From the NCBI GenBank assembly GCA_030549775.1, contig CM060174.1, positions 48,588,707 through 48,652,706 on the forward strand: a stretch of DNA of 64,000 bases, in the 5' to 3' direction. Below are positions 11,421 through 22,919 of the stretch, one piece after another. This stretch comes from Tamarix chinensis. Taxonomy: Eukaryota; Streptophyta; Magnoliopsida; Caryophyllales; Tamaricaceae. Under the pieces are notes generated by a model, which was not told the DNA's origin, made no database searches, and saw only the letters and a list, made by a program, of their open reading frames with translations. A program made the translations under genes and the position numbers. Each line of letters opens with the position of its first letter. Position 1 is the stretch's first letter.

Positions 11421-12451
11421 AAATGATTGAATTTAATTTATAAAATCGTAAAATATAATATTCTTGGTAAATTATTTAATTCAATAATTTAATTTATTAT
11501 AATCTAATATTTTAGTTTGAAAAGGATAAAGTTGGTAAAATATTAGTTTTGGAAAATTATTTAAATAAAATAATATGATAAATAGCAAAATATTTACTTT
11601 TAATTTATTAAATACTTTTATCCAAATTTACATACTCTAAAATCTATAAAATAATTAAAATAAATAATTTTACAGGCTAATTTTATTTCAAATAAAGTTA
11701 TTTATTAAAATATAGATTTTCGAAATTTTTGGGGGATTACAAAATGTGATACATTCTACTTTGTTGGAATTATGCATGATACCATGCCTTATGTAATCCT
11801 ACCATCATATATATGCCTTTATCATGATACATGTTGTATTTCATATCCATGTACAATAGTTTAGCATACTTGTGTTTTCATTGAGGGAGAAACTTAGTTC
11901 ACTCAGTATATAGCGTACTGATGTTGTAACACCCCGAGTCGATACGACCATGCGGGGGCTACCTTGGAGCGCTTTCGGATTAATCGGCTGGCCCCACAAA
12001 TCAACACAAGTCCTTTCAGCACACTTTGTCCTCACTCACGCACTTCCCGATAAAATTTTGTTGTAACACCCCGAGTCGATACGACCACGCGGGGGCTACC
12101 TTGGAGCGCTTCCGGATTAATCGGTTGGCCCCACAAATCAACACGAGTCCTTTTAGCATGCTTTGTCCTCACTCACGCACTTCCCGATAAAATTTTTAGA
12201 AAATTTCCGAAACTTCCCTGGAGTTCTTAGGACGGAATCACCAAAAGGATGGTATACCATGTTGATATAAGTAGCCAAATCAATCCTTATAACACTCCCC
12301 TCAATTTAGGGTATTACATTCACCCCCACTCAAAGAACGCAGCATCCTTGTTGCGCTTCAACCAATGACTGTCTCAATACAGCTCATCCCAAGAATCGTC
12401 CCGCTAGGTGACTGACTGGCTCATCCAAGTTCAACTCACTGTCGCGGTTTC

Positions 12452-12463
12452 GCTTTGATACCA
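12452..12463 (-). other. Cassandra PBS (tRNA-iMet)
   Basis: On the minus strand TGGTATCAAAGC follows the LTR end TGTTACA after two bases. It matches the initiator-tRNA-Met primer site TGGTATCAGAGC with one difference. Confidence 0.85.
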
Positions 12464-12611
12464 TTTGTAACACCCCGAGTCGATACGACCACACGAGGGC
12501 TACCTTGGAGCGCTTTCGGATTAATCGGGTGGCCCCACAAATCAACACAAGTCCTTTCAGCACGCTTTGTCCTCACTCACGCACTTCTCGATAAATTTTC
12601 AGAAAATTTCC

Positions 12612-12690
12612 GAAACTTCCCAGGAGGTCACCCATCCTAAAATTACTCCACGGCCAACACGCTTAATTATGGAGTTATTAGGACGAAATC
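12612..12690 (-). other. 5S-rRNA-like segment in the Cassandra 5' LTR
   Basis: On the minus strand it contains TTAAGCGTGTTGG, AGGATGGGTGACCTCCTGGG and AAGT, matching the 3' half of plant 5S rRNA (RNA polymerase III internal promoter region) with scattered substitutions and small gaps. It is a retroelement-borne 5S-like sequence, not a functional 5S gene: the 5' half of 5S is not recognisable. Confidence 0.85.
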
Positions 12691-13246
12691 ACCAAAAGGA
12701 TGGTATACCATGTTGATATAAGTAGCCAAATAAATCCTTATAACACTCCCCTCAATTTAGGGTATTACAGATGTGTTCATTTTTTCAGTCACTTGCTCAT
12801 TCCCATGAGTAAAGGCCATGTGTAGGTGTTTGGTGATGGCTAGTAAATGGCCTACCTCAATTGGTTTGGGGCTTTAGAGTAGGGACATCCGAAATATTTT
12901 GGTGGGTTTATGATGAACCAAGATTTCAAAATTGGATGTCATACCCTAACTCATTTTATTGCAGCCTCATACTTCATCAACATGTCTTTTGTAATATTTT
13001 AGTCAGGAACTGTTAAGGTTCTCCAATGTATACAATCTTTCAATTTGTTTATGTAACCTTTATTCTACTCACTTTGTGGTTTTAAATGTCATAGTTGGTT
13101 TTAACTTTGTATATGACATGGGGTAGGTGGCAAACATCTATCTTGTATCACGTATGGCGGTAATACCCTATTTTTCCTAGGTGTGTTTTTAGCTTCCACA
13201 ATTTTTTAAACAAAATTTTTTGGTAATGAAAAATGGGGGTGCTACA

Positions 13247-13467
13247 TCCACACACATGCTCATTATATTATCCTTCTTAGGTACCAAGAGGGTCAAAACC
13301 ACACAAGGGCTGAGGGATTCTCTTATTGAACCCTTTTGTAATAACTCTTTAACTTGCCTTTGTAAATCCATGGCTTCCTTAGGATTACACCTATAAGAAT
13401 GCTTGTTTGGGAGTGTAACATTGGGAATAAAATTGATTTGGTGCTTTTTACCCCTTATGGGAGGCAA
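13247..13467 (-). pseudogene. Chromovirus reverse transcriptase, N-terminal part (CRM/Reina-like), cut by LTR H
   Basis: The minus-strand frame reads LPPIRGKKHQINFIP, then LQRQVKELLQKGSIRESLSPC, LLVPKKD and MCVD. This is the start of a Ty3/gypsy RT domain (usual forms: LPPxRxIxHQIDxxPG, GxIRESxSPCAVPxLLVPKKDGxWRMCVD). The match stops exactly after MCVD, where LTR H begins, so the catalytic part lies left of the window. The residue pattern resembles CRM/Reina chromoviruses. Upstream of LPP the frame continues toward the protease with interruptions. Confidence 0.85.
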
Positions 13468-13699
13468 CTCATTTGGGAAACATCCCCAAACTCTCCCAGT
13501 AGGTGCTTGACCAGAGGGTAAATTTCTAGTTTCTTCTCATTAGGTTTGAGCAATAAAAAAATGCCTTCCCTTTTCTTATGGCCCTTTACCACCTCTTCCA
13601 AACAACAAAAAAGGCCTTCTTACGCTTCTTGTCCTCCCTAACAAGTGAGGATTAAATGATAAGGGGTGTGAGTATAATATTTTTTTCTAGCATAGACCA

Positions 13700-13983
13700 C
13701 GCTATATGTGTTCCTCCTACCATCATGTTTTACATCCCTATCAAATTGCCATGACTTACCTAACAACAAATGACAAGCATCATGGGAATGACATCATAAA
13801 CAATATTATCCTAATAGTTTTTTTTTGTATGGAGAATGACACGACCATTTGCTTATTAACTTCAACCATAGAACCATTGTTAAGCCATTGTAATTTGTAT
13901 GGCTTGGCATGTAGTTGGGTTGGAAAATTTAGCTTCTCCACCAAGGTGGTGGAAGCTACATTTGCACAACTACCTCCACCCAC
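13700..13983 (-). pseudogene. Chromovirus aspartic protease (decayed)
   Basis: The minus-strand frame at 13780-13983 reads MGGGSCANVASTTLVEKL, then PYKLQWLNNGS. It matches the retropepsin region of CRM/Reina-like elements, usually IDSGSCxNVASxxLVEKL..PYxLQWL. The active-site D-S/T-G reads as G-G-G, so the catalytic aspartate is lost. Downstream LLLGRPWQFDR-like sequence is degenerate. Same element as the gag at 14192-15120 and RT at 13247. Confidence 0.75.
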
Positions 13984-14191
13984 AATGAAGGAGAATCTTT
14001 TACCAAGTACAGTGCACTTGGTATGGAATATTTTCTCCCTTTGGGATTCTTCTTCAATGGACTCTCTAATTCACAACTCTTCTCACCATTAGGGGCTTCC
14101 CCACATCCGGTGGTACCTCCTCCACTTCAGTTCCTCCTTCCATGGCCGCTTAGGCCTTGGATACATCCTCCTATATTTTTACCTTCTCTAG

Positions 14192-15120
14192 TTATAGCAA
14201 GGTCATGACCCTTTTATTTGGAAATTCATTTTGATAATGTCCAATTCCTTGGCACTTGAATAAATGCACACCTTTGGTTTGACTAGCCTCACCCACATCT
14301 AACTTCCCTTTTCCTTTCACATCAAAAGTTTTAATTTTAGGGTTAGATTTTGGGGTCTCCTTAGGTTGGTAAGTGTCCTGCCTCAACCCTCCATCCTTCG
14401 AACTCCTCTTCTCCTTTTTGTGTTTCTCCACCTTGATGGCCAAGTGGAGAAACTCTTCCAAGGTATAGTACTTGTATAGTTCTACTTTTCTAGTAATGTC
14501 TCCCCTCAATCCTCATATTAACTAAGGCATGGTATAATCCTCAACCTCCTTCAAACCAAGCCTCATGATCAGTCTTTCAAACTCTCGAATGTATTCTTCC
14601 ACATTCATAGACCCTTGTTTTAAGGGAGAAATTTTGTTGTAAAGGCCTTGAGTATATGAAGGTGTCAAGAACCTTTCCCTCATCAACCTCTTCATTTTCA
14701 CCCAACTCCTCAACCTAAATTTTCCCTGAGTTTGCACCATATTCTCCCACTAGAAGAAAGCATGTCCCTTTAGCATAAGGACTGCAACCTTAAAGGATTT
14801 CTTATCATCTAAAACCCTAGCATCAAATGATTACATCTCATTTCCCACTTTAAAATCTTCTCCATATTATAGGATCCATCAAATTCTAGAACTTCCAGCC
14901 TGATGTTACTAAGAGGATCCCTTCTTCCCATCCTTCTCCATCCTTGTGGAAATGGTATCCTTGCTTGATGAAGGTTTAAATTAGGCTTTAGTGACTCCAA
15001 CATGCCCAACACCCTCCTCATGTTCATTTGTAAGGCTACAGTGGCCCTATCCCTCCTTAATTTGTAAGCCTCATTAAGAATTAAACCTTGTGAGATTGGT
15101 TGAATCTCTAGCCTCATCAA
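14192..15120 (-). pseudogene. Chromovirus gag polyprotein (broken into frames)
   Basis: Three minus-strand frames give gag pieces in order. 14809-15120 is the N-terminal part. 14522-14740 reads WVKMKRLMRERFLTPSY, LYNKISPLKQGSMNVEEYIREFE, a classic capsid segment. 14192-14509 has YYTLEEFLHLAIKVEKH, a basic linker, and one zinc knuckle FKCQGIGHYQNEFPNKRV (C-x4-H spacing kept; first and last Cys replaced by F- and F-shifted residues). The usual protein is a single gag of several hundred residues; here it is split by frameshifts and stops. A 43-bp tandem duplication (15068-15110 and 15111-15153) lies at its 5' end. Confidence 0.82.
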
Positions 15121-15351
15121 GAATTAAACCTCATGAGATTGGTTGACTCTCCATGTTTTAGGCTTGGATTTCCCTCAAAAAGGCTACTCCACTTGAGAGA
15201 AATGCTAGGTGAATTAAGGTGGTGTAAAGGTTTGAACTTGTGAAAAACAAATGGCTGAAGGAAATATTTTTTTTATGGATGGTCCAAAAGGATAATAATA
15301 AAAGAAGAGGTAATGCTAAAAGAGAAGAAATGAGACCCTAAATTTTCCAAC

Positions 15352-15371
15352 CTTAATCTTTGATACCAAAT
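15352..15371 (-). other. PBS and LTR border of the minus-strand chromovirus
   Basis: On the minus strand TGGTATCAAAGATTAAG follows an LTR end at about 15372. It matches a tRNA-Met primer site (TGGTATCA) and sits just upstream of gag, as expected. Confidence 0.65.
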
Positions 15372-17225
15372 TGATGCCTGATGTTAAATAAATGGCACCA
15401 AGCTAAGCATTAGTATTGAAAGTGGGGAATAAATTTCAAAAAAATTTGAAAAAATAGAATGAGGTGAGGGTGAATTAGAAATGAAACTTGGTTTTGAAAC
15501 CTTCAAACTAAAGTACTTGCATCAATCAGCTAAGGCTACTACTCTTAGCATAAATGGTGCAAGCTTTACAAATAATTCAAGCACTTCACACACTAGTGAA
15601 TGTCAAACAATAAAAGAGTTTTTTTTTTCAACAGAATAGTCTTCCTTTCTTTGCAGTCTCACCCTCCTTTTAATAATGGGGAGTAAACTACTAAGGTTAA
15701 AAAATAGGTTGTTAACCATGTAGGTTAGTTTAGTACATCCTCACCCTTGGTTGATATTATCAATGCTAGCTAAGGTTAACAACTCTAATAGTCTATTGTT
15801 GATTGTGTGTCGAGAACCCAACACCTATCCATCACTAGATGGTTGGTTATATAATCTATGATAAGGTTTAATAAACATATATTACACATTAGGAATGTTA
15901 AACAACATACTTTAAACAAGCTTAGCTAAATAAGGAAACTAAGAGGTGGAAGCCTATTCGATTGATGGTTGCTTGATTTCTATTGAGTAGGGGGTTTCTT
16001 CTCCTCAAAATAAGCTATAATTGGAGGTTCTCTAAATCCCATAATTATCTTCCCAATTCCCCTAATTCTTTCATAAATTATGTTGGACAAAATAGACCTT
16101 GATTCTGCCGAGTGTGGAGGCACATTAAGGTGGTGGCTTGGATGAGAAATTTGGAGCCATATTTTAGCTAATTATAGGTGGAAGTTTTGGGAGCCATGTG
16201 TACGTGGGGGGTGGTGGAGTTTTCATGACTTGAATGGCTTCTTGGTAATCTAGTTACATATTAACCCAAAATGAGAAGAGTTTTGAAGTCTTCAGTTTTA
16301 GAAAAATTTATGAGTATATTATCCTTGGTTTGGAATGATTGACATGCTCCTGCATTAACTCTAAGAGTTAAATGTTGATCTCAACCTTTGACATTGAACC
16401 ATTTTACCCCTATAAATAGTAAATATTGGTGAATATGTATTTTGATAATGCACTATATTTTTTTTATTACTAAGCTTCTCGGTATAAAATAATACTTCAT
16501 GTCATTTATTAATAATATTTTTATAAATATTATTGTTTTTAAAAAATTTTGGCATCAAACTTTATTTTAACTTAGTTAAGCTAAATATTTCTAAGTTTTT
16601 CGTTAATTTTTATCCTAAAGAAAAAGTGAATTTTTGTGTTTTTACATTGGTAGTTAATTATAAACATTTGTTTGAGGACTTGTTGATTTGTCATGGGTGG
16701 ACCATTATATTTCTTAGTGAATAATTTTTTTTTCTTGAATAAAAAACTAATTATTAAAAGTGAAAGATCTCAATTTGAGAATGTGATACTCTTTATATTT
16801 AGTTATCCTAGAGACAAGGTAGGAAATTTTTAATTTGTTTAGCTTCACTAGTATACCTTAATGTCCTAGTAAGGCTCTAGTTTACTCTATAGGTGACCTT
16901 CAGGATTTATAGGGGGTTATTGATACTTAAGGATTAGGTAAATAAGGATGAAAGGATATTATGTTACTTAGTGAGCACTAGTATGACCAATAGATGACAA
17001 TATCCTTATGTTACATAGTAGGAAGGGTATTATATTGTATTTGTGTGCTAGTATGACTGTGGAACAATATGTGTGTTCGTGGGTTGTCATTACATCCACT
17101 TGAGTAATGAAAAGGAAATAATTGTGTGGTATTGATTTGGTATATTCCTTTTGTGTACTTCCCATATGATGGAGAGGGTATTATGTTGGATTAATGGTAC
17201 CAATATGACTATGACACATCATTTG
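15372..17225 (-). mobile_element. 5' LTR of the minus-strand chromovirus and adjoining unassigned repeat DNA
   Basis: Sequence to the right of the PBS must begin with the 5' LTR (terminus TGATGCCTGATG on the plus strand). The far LTR end cannot be fixed because the partner LTR is outside the window. From about 16950 to 17225 there are three imperfect copies of a unit with GGTATTAT and (C/T)AATATGACT or CTAGTATGACC. Open frames at 16533-16724 and 16968-17165 match nothing I recognise. Confidence 0.45.
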
Positions 17226-20200
17226 TGTAATTCCTCGTAATTTGAGATTTATAAAGTATAAAATTATGGTAAATAATGGATTTGGAGTAGTTTTTGATGT
17301 TTATTTAGAATTATATTTTGGGTTTGATTTAAAAATGAATTCAAAGTGTTTGGAAAATTTTGAGTAAAACGAGTTTAATTAGTGTAGTAGCTGACTGGTT
17401 CTATGAATTGAACGATTAGTCTATTATTTTCAACTTTTATTTTGATTTGACAGAGTCTGTCAACTGGTTTGGAAAACTAATTGACTAGTTTATAGAATAT
17501 TTAATTGGTCAACCAAAATGATTGACCAGTTTGTCCAGGTGATTAACCTTTTAAGTCTCAATTTTTTTTTGAAAAATCTTCTAACATTTTGGCATTTGGT
17601 AATCCAATTCTAAATTATATCTTGAGTATTCCGTAACCATTTATAGAATATACCCTAGCTTTTCCTTACGTCAAACAATTTTAAGGTTTAATTTTCACAA
17701 AAAAGGGGAAGATGATATCACCCCTTTTCTTCTTCTTCTTCTTCCTCACTCCTCTATACAACTTTGAGATGGAGGATCATTCCATATTGCCTCTGCATGA
17801 CTGAGGGATTTATGTCCCACTTCAATATGCATATTTCCTTTTTTGTGTTTGACCTTTTTATGGAAAATCTCACTTTACATTCTCCTTAAATAACCATTGG
17901 TGCTTTGGGAGAAAGTCTTATTGTTGATAAATTTAACTATTCAATCTAAATTTGATTGCTAAAATTAGGGTTTGTGATATGCTCCATCATTCTTTTTCAT
18001 TTCATGATTGATTAATTTGTTATAAATATCCCTAATCATCTCTCTCCCCAGTCTCTTTTCATCCACCAAAATTTTATGAGATTCCCTCAGCACTTATGCT
18101 ACACTCTTCTTCACTTCAAACATTCACTCTAAGTCATGTATCTCTTTTGATCCTACCTTTATCTCTCTCTCTTGTTTTATCTTAATGTAAGAAAGGGTTA
18201 GATTTTAGAAAATTTGAGTTTTGATTTCATCTAATTATTTCCTTGGATTCTCTCAGAGTTGTTAATATTGTTTTTCTTCCCTAATTTGTATTTCATGATT
18301 TATGAGAATTATTTAAATAATTTTGAGTTTTAGCTTATTGTTTTAAGGCTCTTAGAAGTTAGAATCTTCTAGCTAAAGGTTTTTCTTTAAGGTGTGGATT
18401 TTACTATGCTTTCAAGCAAGAAATTCTTGACTTTGAAATGTATTTTGGATAAGAATGGGAGATAGTATAGTTTGTAAAATTTGATCTTTGCATGCTTCTA
18501 TGATATTAATCATCATATTAGAACCTTAATCATATTTAAAGGTCTTAAATGTGTTTTTTGTGAGAAAATAGATCGAGTGGATAAGCCAAACTGATCGACT
18601 GGTCCTTAGAAAGTCGATTGATTGGCTTAAACCAATCAACTGGATTGTTTTTATTATTCTTATTTTCTCTCTATTTGAACCCATCAACTGATTGTGCCTA
18701 ACTAATCGATTCATTGTTAGATTAGTTAATTGGTTAGCTCAACTAATCATCTAGTTCATGGTTGGAATTTTGAATGCTCTCTAGTTAAACCCATTGACTA
18801 GTTTGTGAGAACGGATTAACTAGTGATATGAAGAGTAGATTAGTACAACTAAATTAATAGACCAATTTTGAGAGGACAATCAAGATGATAGAACTATTCA
18901 GCTAAGGAGGAGTATTTTAGTATTTTTGTGTTTCAATATGATGATTAATATTATGTCACAATATGATTATTTAATGATGAGAACACATATTTTGGTACGA
19001 TCTAAGAAAACCTATTATGTAGATTAATAAGATTGTAATTTGTGGCACTTATAGGGCCTTGGAGGTTTTTTATAGGTAAATTGGGAATAAGTATGCTATG
19101 ATGCTACTATTAAATGACATATTCTAGACTCTTGGCATAAATGGATTAACCTAATGGATGTTTAAACTTAGATATGTGTTAATGGAATTATCGTCATATG
19201 TTTGGATGATAATGGTGGAATGGTTATGTAAACATGTTGTTTGGTTGTTATATGGGTCTTATGTGATAACATAACCTTAAAAAATAATACACTAATCACT
19301 TAAAACGAAGGATAATTGAGTAATACATAGATCTAAATTACCCAATCCTCGGTTAGATACTAGGGGTTAGTTTACCTTTTGACAATTATTGCTTTAGGAT
19401 GGGTCCTATTAGATCTTGGTACCTTATCTATTCTAGACAATAATGATGTACTATGGGTTATTGATACTAAAAGGTTTGGTCACCTAAGTGGTTTATTGGC
19501 TTTGATCGGACTTTATGTACATTGGTGGTTACTTAGCTTTAGGCTGACTTTATATCAATCGGTGGTTGCTTAGCTTCAAGAAAAAATTAAGTCATCTATT
19601 TTGCATAGGCTTCTATGGTATGTGAGATCATGGGGGTAGTAATCATTGTGTTTCTCAAAAAGGGAATAATGAATCATGAATTATTTATCTAATGGAACAT
19701 GTAACTTGAAAAATGGGTTAATGGTTAATTCATGTAAGTAGATTATAAAAGGAGCCTAGTAAGTTGCTGAATAACTTGTTATCAAATAAAGGTTTATCTC
19801 CATGATATCTACTTGTGTTGATAATTATGATGAGTTATGAGTGGTCTAAGCCCTTATATGGTAAGAAATACAGATGCAATCTATAACCACAATAGAGCAT
19901 GCAAATATAAATATATTGTGTAAGCATGACCTCGTGTTTTAGTATGATCTCTATTGTTTGTCTTGGACTTGCATGCTTGTGACTCTTGTTACTTGGCTTA
20001 CTCTGTATGTAGTATACGAATTTACTCATTTGTTTGGTCACTTACTCAATCCTATAAGTATAAGATCATGTGTTGGTTTTCTAGGTTGGATGGTAGCTAG
20101 CTTACCTTGAGTTGGGATTAGGGGCTTGAGAGCGTGGAAAATTGAAGGTCTTTGTAAGTCTTTAATGGACTAGAGTTTTTGGATCTTCCTCATTGTTGTT

Positions 20201-20514
20201 AAATCTCTCTTGTATTTTTGTACTTTCAATTTACTCTCTCCTATGAATATGGACATTTCAGGGACTCATTATGATGTGTATTGCAAATGTATTTCTTTGT
20301 AGTATTTATATATTATTTCTTTCACACACTCTATTCTTATGTTTAGTTCAATTCGTTTTCTTACCCTTATATCTAACATGGGACATGTGGCATACATTTA
20401 TCATGTGCAAGGTGCGGTACTAACACCTCATTTTTCCTAGTCATATTTGACATTTTTTGCATCCTCAATATTTTAGAATGAAATTTTTCCGTAGTGAAAA
20501 ATAAGGCTGGTATA
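17226..20514 (+). mobile_element. 5' LTR (I) of an old Tekay/Del-type element
   Basis: It starts at about TGTAATTCCTCGTAATTTG and ends CTGGTATA before a PBS. Homology in order with LTR H covers the ACTGGTT tracts (17380-17550, 18570-18860), TACTAGGGGTTAG (19355) and GGCTTTGAT..GACTTTAT repeats (19500-19570). The 3' part carries a decayed palindrome near 20003, acceptor-like CTAG|GT at 20083 and TGCGGTACTAACACC. The left boundary is inferred from the family terminus only. Open frames within (18526, 19379, 19835) are not coding. Confidence 0.75.
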
Positions 20515-20640
20515 GGTTGGTATTAGAGCGTTGTTTTAAATTTACTTCATTTTAAATATTTTTAGCTGATACCATAAGTTGGTATCAAAGTTTTGTCTTG
20601 AAAACTTCTTCACTTCTAAATGTTTGAAGTTGGTATCGCA
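20515..20640 (+). other. tRNA-Met PBS and two PBS-like copies
   Basis: TGGTATTAGAGC at 20518-20529 matches the initiator tRNA-Met primer site. TGGTATCAAAG at 20580 and TGGTATCGCA at 20631 follow at 62 and 51 bp, each with TT or AGTT before it and a T-rich tract after it. This suggests local tandem duplication of the PBS region. Confidence 0.7.
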
Positions 20641-21556
20641 TGTTGTTCTAACAATTTCCTAATTATTTTTAGTATTTAACCAAAATTCCAAATGATTTCA
20701 AACCTAGAAACTTCTTTGAGTGAGAGTGGGTTGGGAATTTTCTATAGATAACTTCTATGATGATTTTTTGTGCGAGCCTTAGTGCTTGGTAACTTAGTTG
20801 CTTTAGATTAGTCATAGTATGTAGGAGATGCTGGCTACCAATCTCCATTATGAGTGCATTGAGGCATTTATGAAGAATTTCGGTGCTTACATAGAGGGTC
20901 AGATTCAAGCTCCATAGCTACCTCCACTATTACCAATACCAATACTAGCACCAATTGTATATTGTTATCTCAACAGGGCCAGATATCATCATCCACTAAT
21001 TTTTGAGGGTTAGAAGGACCTTAAAATTATGGGGAGATAGATTAGAGACATAGAAAAGACCTTTACCACTTGCAATTACTTGTGGGGAAAGAGGGACAAT
21101 GTTGTTGTGTATTACTTGAGGGGTCGATTAGGCATACGATGGAGTGTCTAATGTAGAGGCAGTGAGTTCACTACTTGGGGACCCTTCCTTAAGTTATTTC
21201 AAGAAAGATTCTGCACCATTCATCTTTGTAGGTCATGGGGCTCTGGCAAGGGAGCATGTTGGTAGAGGATTTTTATACAACGTTCATGGACTTGGTCCAG
21301 TTTGCTCCTAAGGTATAAGCTAGCGAGGTGATCTAGGTCCACTATTTCAAGATTAGCCTAGCGATAAGATACTAGGAGTTTTTGGTTGGAGTTTCCCTAA
21401 TAACATGGTTGGGATATACAAGCAAGCCTTGGAGATTTCTCAAGTTATTTAGGTCAAGAGTGTCTAGTTGGGGGGGATAAAGGAGGTTTGAGAGTATCTA
21501 TAATCCTAATGCTAGGAAGAAAGGTTACATTTGATGTAGTATAATGCCTAGATATG

Positions 21557-21561
21557 TTAGG
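21557..21561. repeat. Left TSD of LTR B (TTAGG)
   Basis: TTAGG precedes TGTAACACCCCC. An identical TTAGG occurs at 26842-26846. Confidence 0.92.
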
Positions 21562-22229
21562 TGTAACACCCCCAAATTTACTACTGAAAAATTTCGTTTA
21601 AGACAAAGGTTTTAGCGGAAGCGAAAGAATTAAAACCATAAACTTGGGGGTATTACCGCCACACTTAGTACCAGACCGGTTCACTCCTACCGTTTCGATA
21701 CTAAGTGCTAAGGCTAAACTAAACAATCATTAAGTAAGAGTCATCAAAACATAGGTCCATAGTTAACATAGACCATTCACAAAAACCACGAGTCAACAAC
21801 CGTTAAAATATCGTCTAGGAATACAACTTAGAGTACGGTTTCAAAACAAGGAGCGTAGTACAAGATATAGCCAATAAAACAGATCCCAAGGGACCAATAT
21901 CCAGATCGCCTACTCACTCAAGCCAAGCCTTTCACCCCACAATTTGTAACCGATCAAACCTGCATAGGAGGTCTGCTCCCCACCATTGGTGGATCATCAC
22001 AGGACCCATTCAATCAAGGTAGTATCAGTACGGGTCCAATACTGAGTAAGGGCGTTGGTGCGCTAAGGCCAAGCATACAATCATACAACATAACGTACGT
22101 AGCACAATCATATAGACAACACGCGATAACCAGCAAGATAAGGCCCGAATACTTTCCGGTGACTTATTCTTATTTCTCATTAATAATAATACGTTCATTC
22201 CACACATATTCTTTAATAGTCCGTGTGAG

Positions 22230-22575
22230 TGCGGGAACCCCATTATTATAGCCGGTGGAACGGTCACGAGGGTAACATACCCTGCCACTATTATAGTCGG
22301 TGGACCGGTCACGAGGGTAACATACCCTGCCACTATTATTTGCCGGTGGACCGGTCTAGCCCCGACTCACAAGGTGTTCCACTGTAAATATTCGTATCTT
22401 TCCCAGGTCTTATCATCATTCTGATTAGTTTGTTGAGCACGGAATCCCCCACTATTATAGCCGGTGGAACGGTCACGAGGGCCATGCCCTGCCACTATTA
22501 TAGCCGGTGGACCAGTCACGAGGGTAACATACCCTGCCACTATTATTTGCCGGTGGACCGGTCTGGGTCCGGCTC
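22230..22575 (-). repeat. CCGGTGGACCGG minisatellite of LTR B
   Basis: Two clusters (22238-22350 and 22448-22565) of units CACTATTATAGCCGGTGGACCGGTCACGAGGG, with a spacer containing TAACATACCCTGC. The LTR C minisatellite has the same spacer in reverse complement (GTTACCCTCGCGA), so B and C are closer to each other here than to A or D. Confidence 0.9.
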
Positions 22576-22919
22576 AACATCTTTCTCTGTAAGTAGTTAA
22601 TGTCTTAACATATCTTATTCAAAAGGTTTTCACCAAGGATATGCATAAATAATTCTCTCTATGCTTTACACATCGCAACCAATAAAATTCCGCATTCATA
22701 ACTACCCTTTAATCGATAATACACATGATAATGCCAAACAACTCTAAGCAGTCATAACCAACCCTAATTGTCCACACCAACCCGTGGTTAACCTCTCTCA
22801 TCCCTATTTTACCATAACCACCGTACTTAGCCATCCCAAACCTTAATTATCCTCAACAGTCACAATTAGTTACTCCATCCCTTCTTAATCACAACGCCCC
22901 AGAGTTAATCACTCCAAAC

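Larger units (their letters stand above)
1447..11741 (-). mobile_element. Tekay/Del-type solo LTR D, minus strand, with solo LTR A nested inside
   Basis: The left end TGTAACACCCCCAAAATTC and right end TTTTTGGGGGATTACA are the family termini in reverse orientation, flanked by perfect 5-bp TSDs AAATG. Removing LTR A and one CAGAT copy leaves about 5.33 kb, matching LTRs A, B and C. Read on the minus strand the order is: AT-rich start (11741-11410), GC-rich block (11400-10290), AT-rich stretch with ACC-rich tandem repeats (9600-8380), then CCGGTGGACCGG minisatellites (2740-2140), palindrome and acceptor-like site near 1832, and the end at 1447. No internal coding region is present, so it is a solo LTR produced by LTR-LTR recombination. 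Many apparent frames in 10290-11400 are shadows of the GC-rich block. Confidence 0.93.
11925..12769 (-). mobile_element. Cassandra-type TRIM retrotransposon with an extra partial LTR
   Basis: This short non-coding element is flanked by the perfect TSD GATGT (11920-11924 and 12770-12774). On the minus strand: 5' LTR 12466-12769 (304 bp), PBS, internal domain 12319-12465 (147 bp), polypurine-like GAGTGGGGGTGAA at its 3' end, then 3' LTR 12062-12318. A further 137-bp partial LTR copy (11925-12061) lies inside the TSDs. The 5' LTR contains a 5S-rRNA-like segment in sense orientation, the hallmark of Cassandra. The left complete LTR has lost the core of that segment. Cassandra elements have no proteins and depend on enzymes of other elements. 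Confidence 0.92.
1..13246 (+). mobile_element. Tekay/Del-type LTR H (partial, interrupted by LTR D and a Cassandra TRIM)
   Basis: The pieces 1-1446, 11742-11924 and 12770-13246 join into one plus-strand LTR once the nested insertions are removed. The left piece aligns by eye with LTR I at 17380-19640: both have the repeated ACTGGTT/AACCAATT tracts, then TACTAGGGGTTAG, TACCTTA and the GGCTT(T/C)... repeats. The right piece has the family 3' signature: palindrome at 11903-11921, acceptor-like TGTAG|GT at 12824, GGCGGTAATACCC, and end GGGGGTGCTACA at 13246. No primer-binding site follows. Instead the reading frame of a minus-strand RT resumes, so H is probably a solo LTR inserted in that RT. The next 5 bases are TCCAC; the partner TSD would lie left of the window. 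The start of H is not in the window. Confidence 0.8.

Noticed and set aside
12612..12690. A functional 5S rRNA gene
   Set aside because: Only the 3' half is recognisable, with substitutions and gaps, inside a TRIM LTR.
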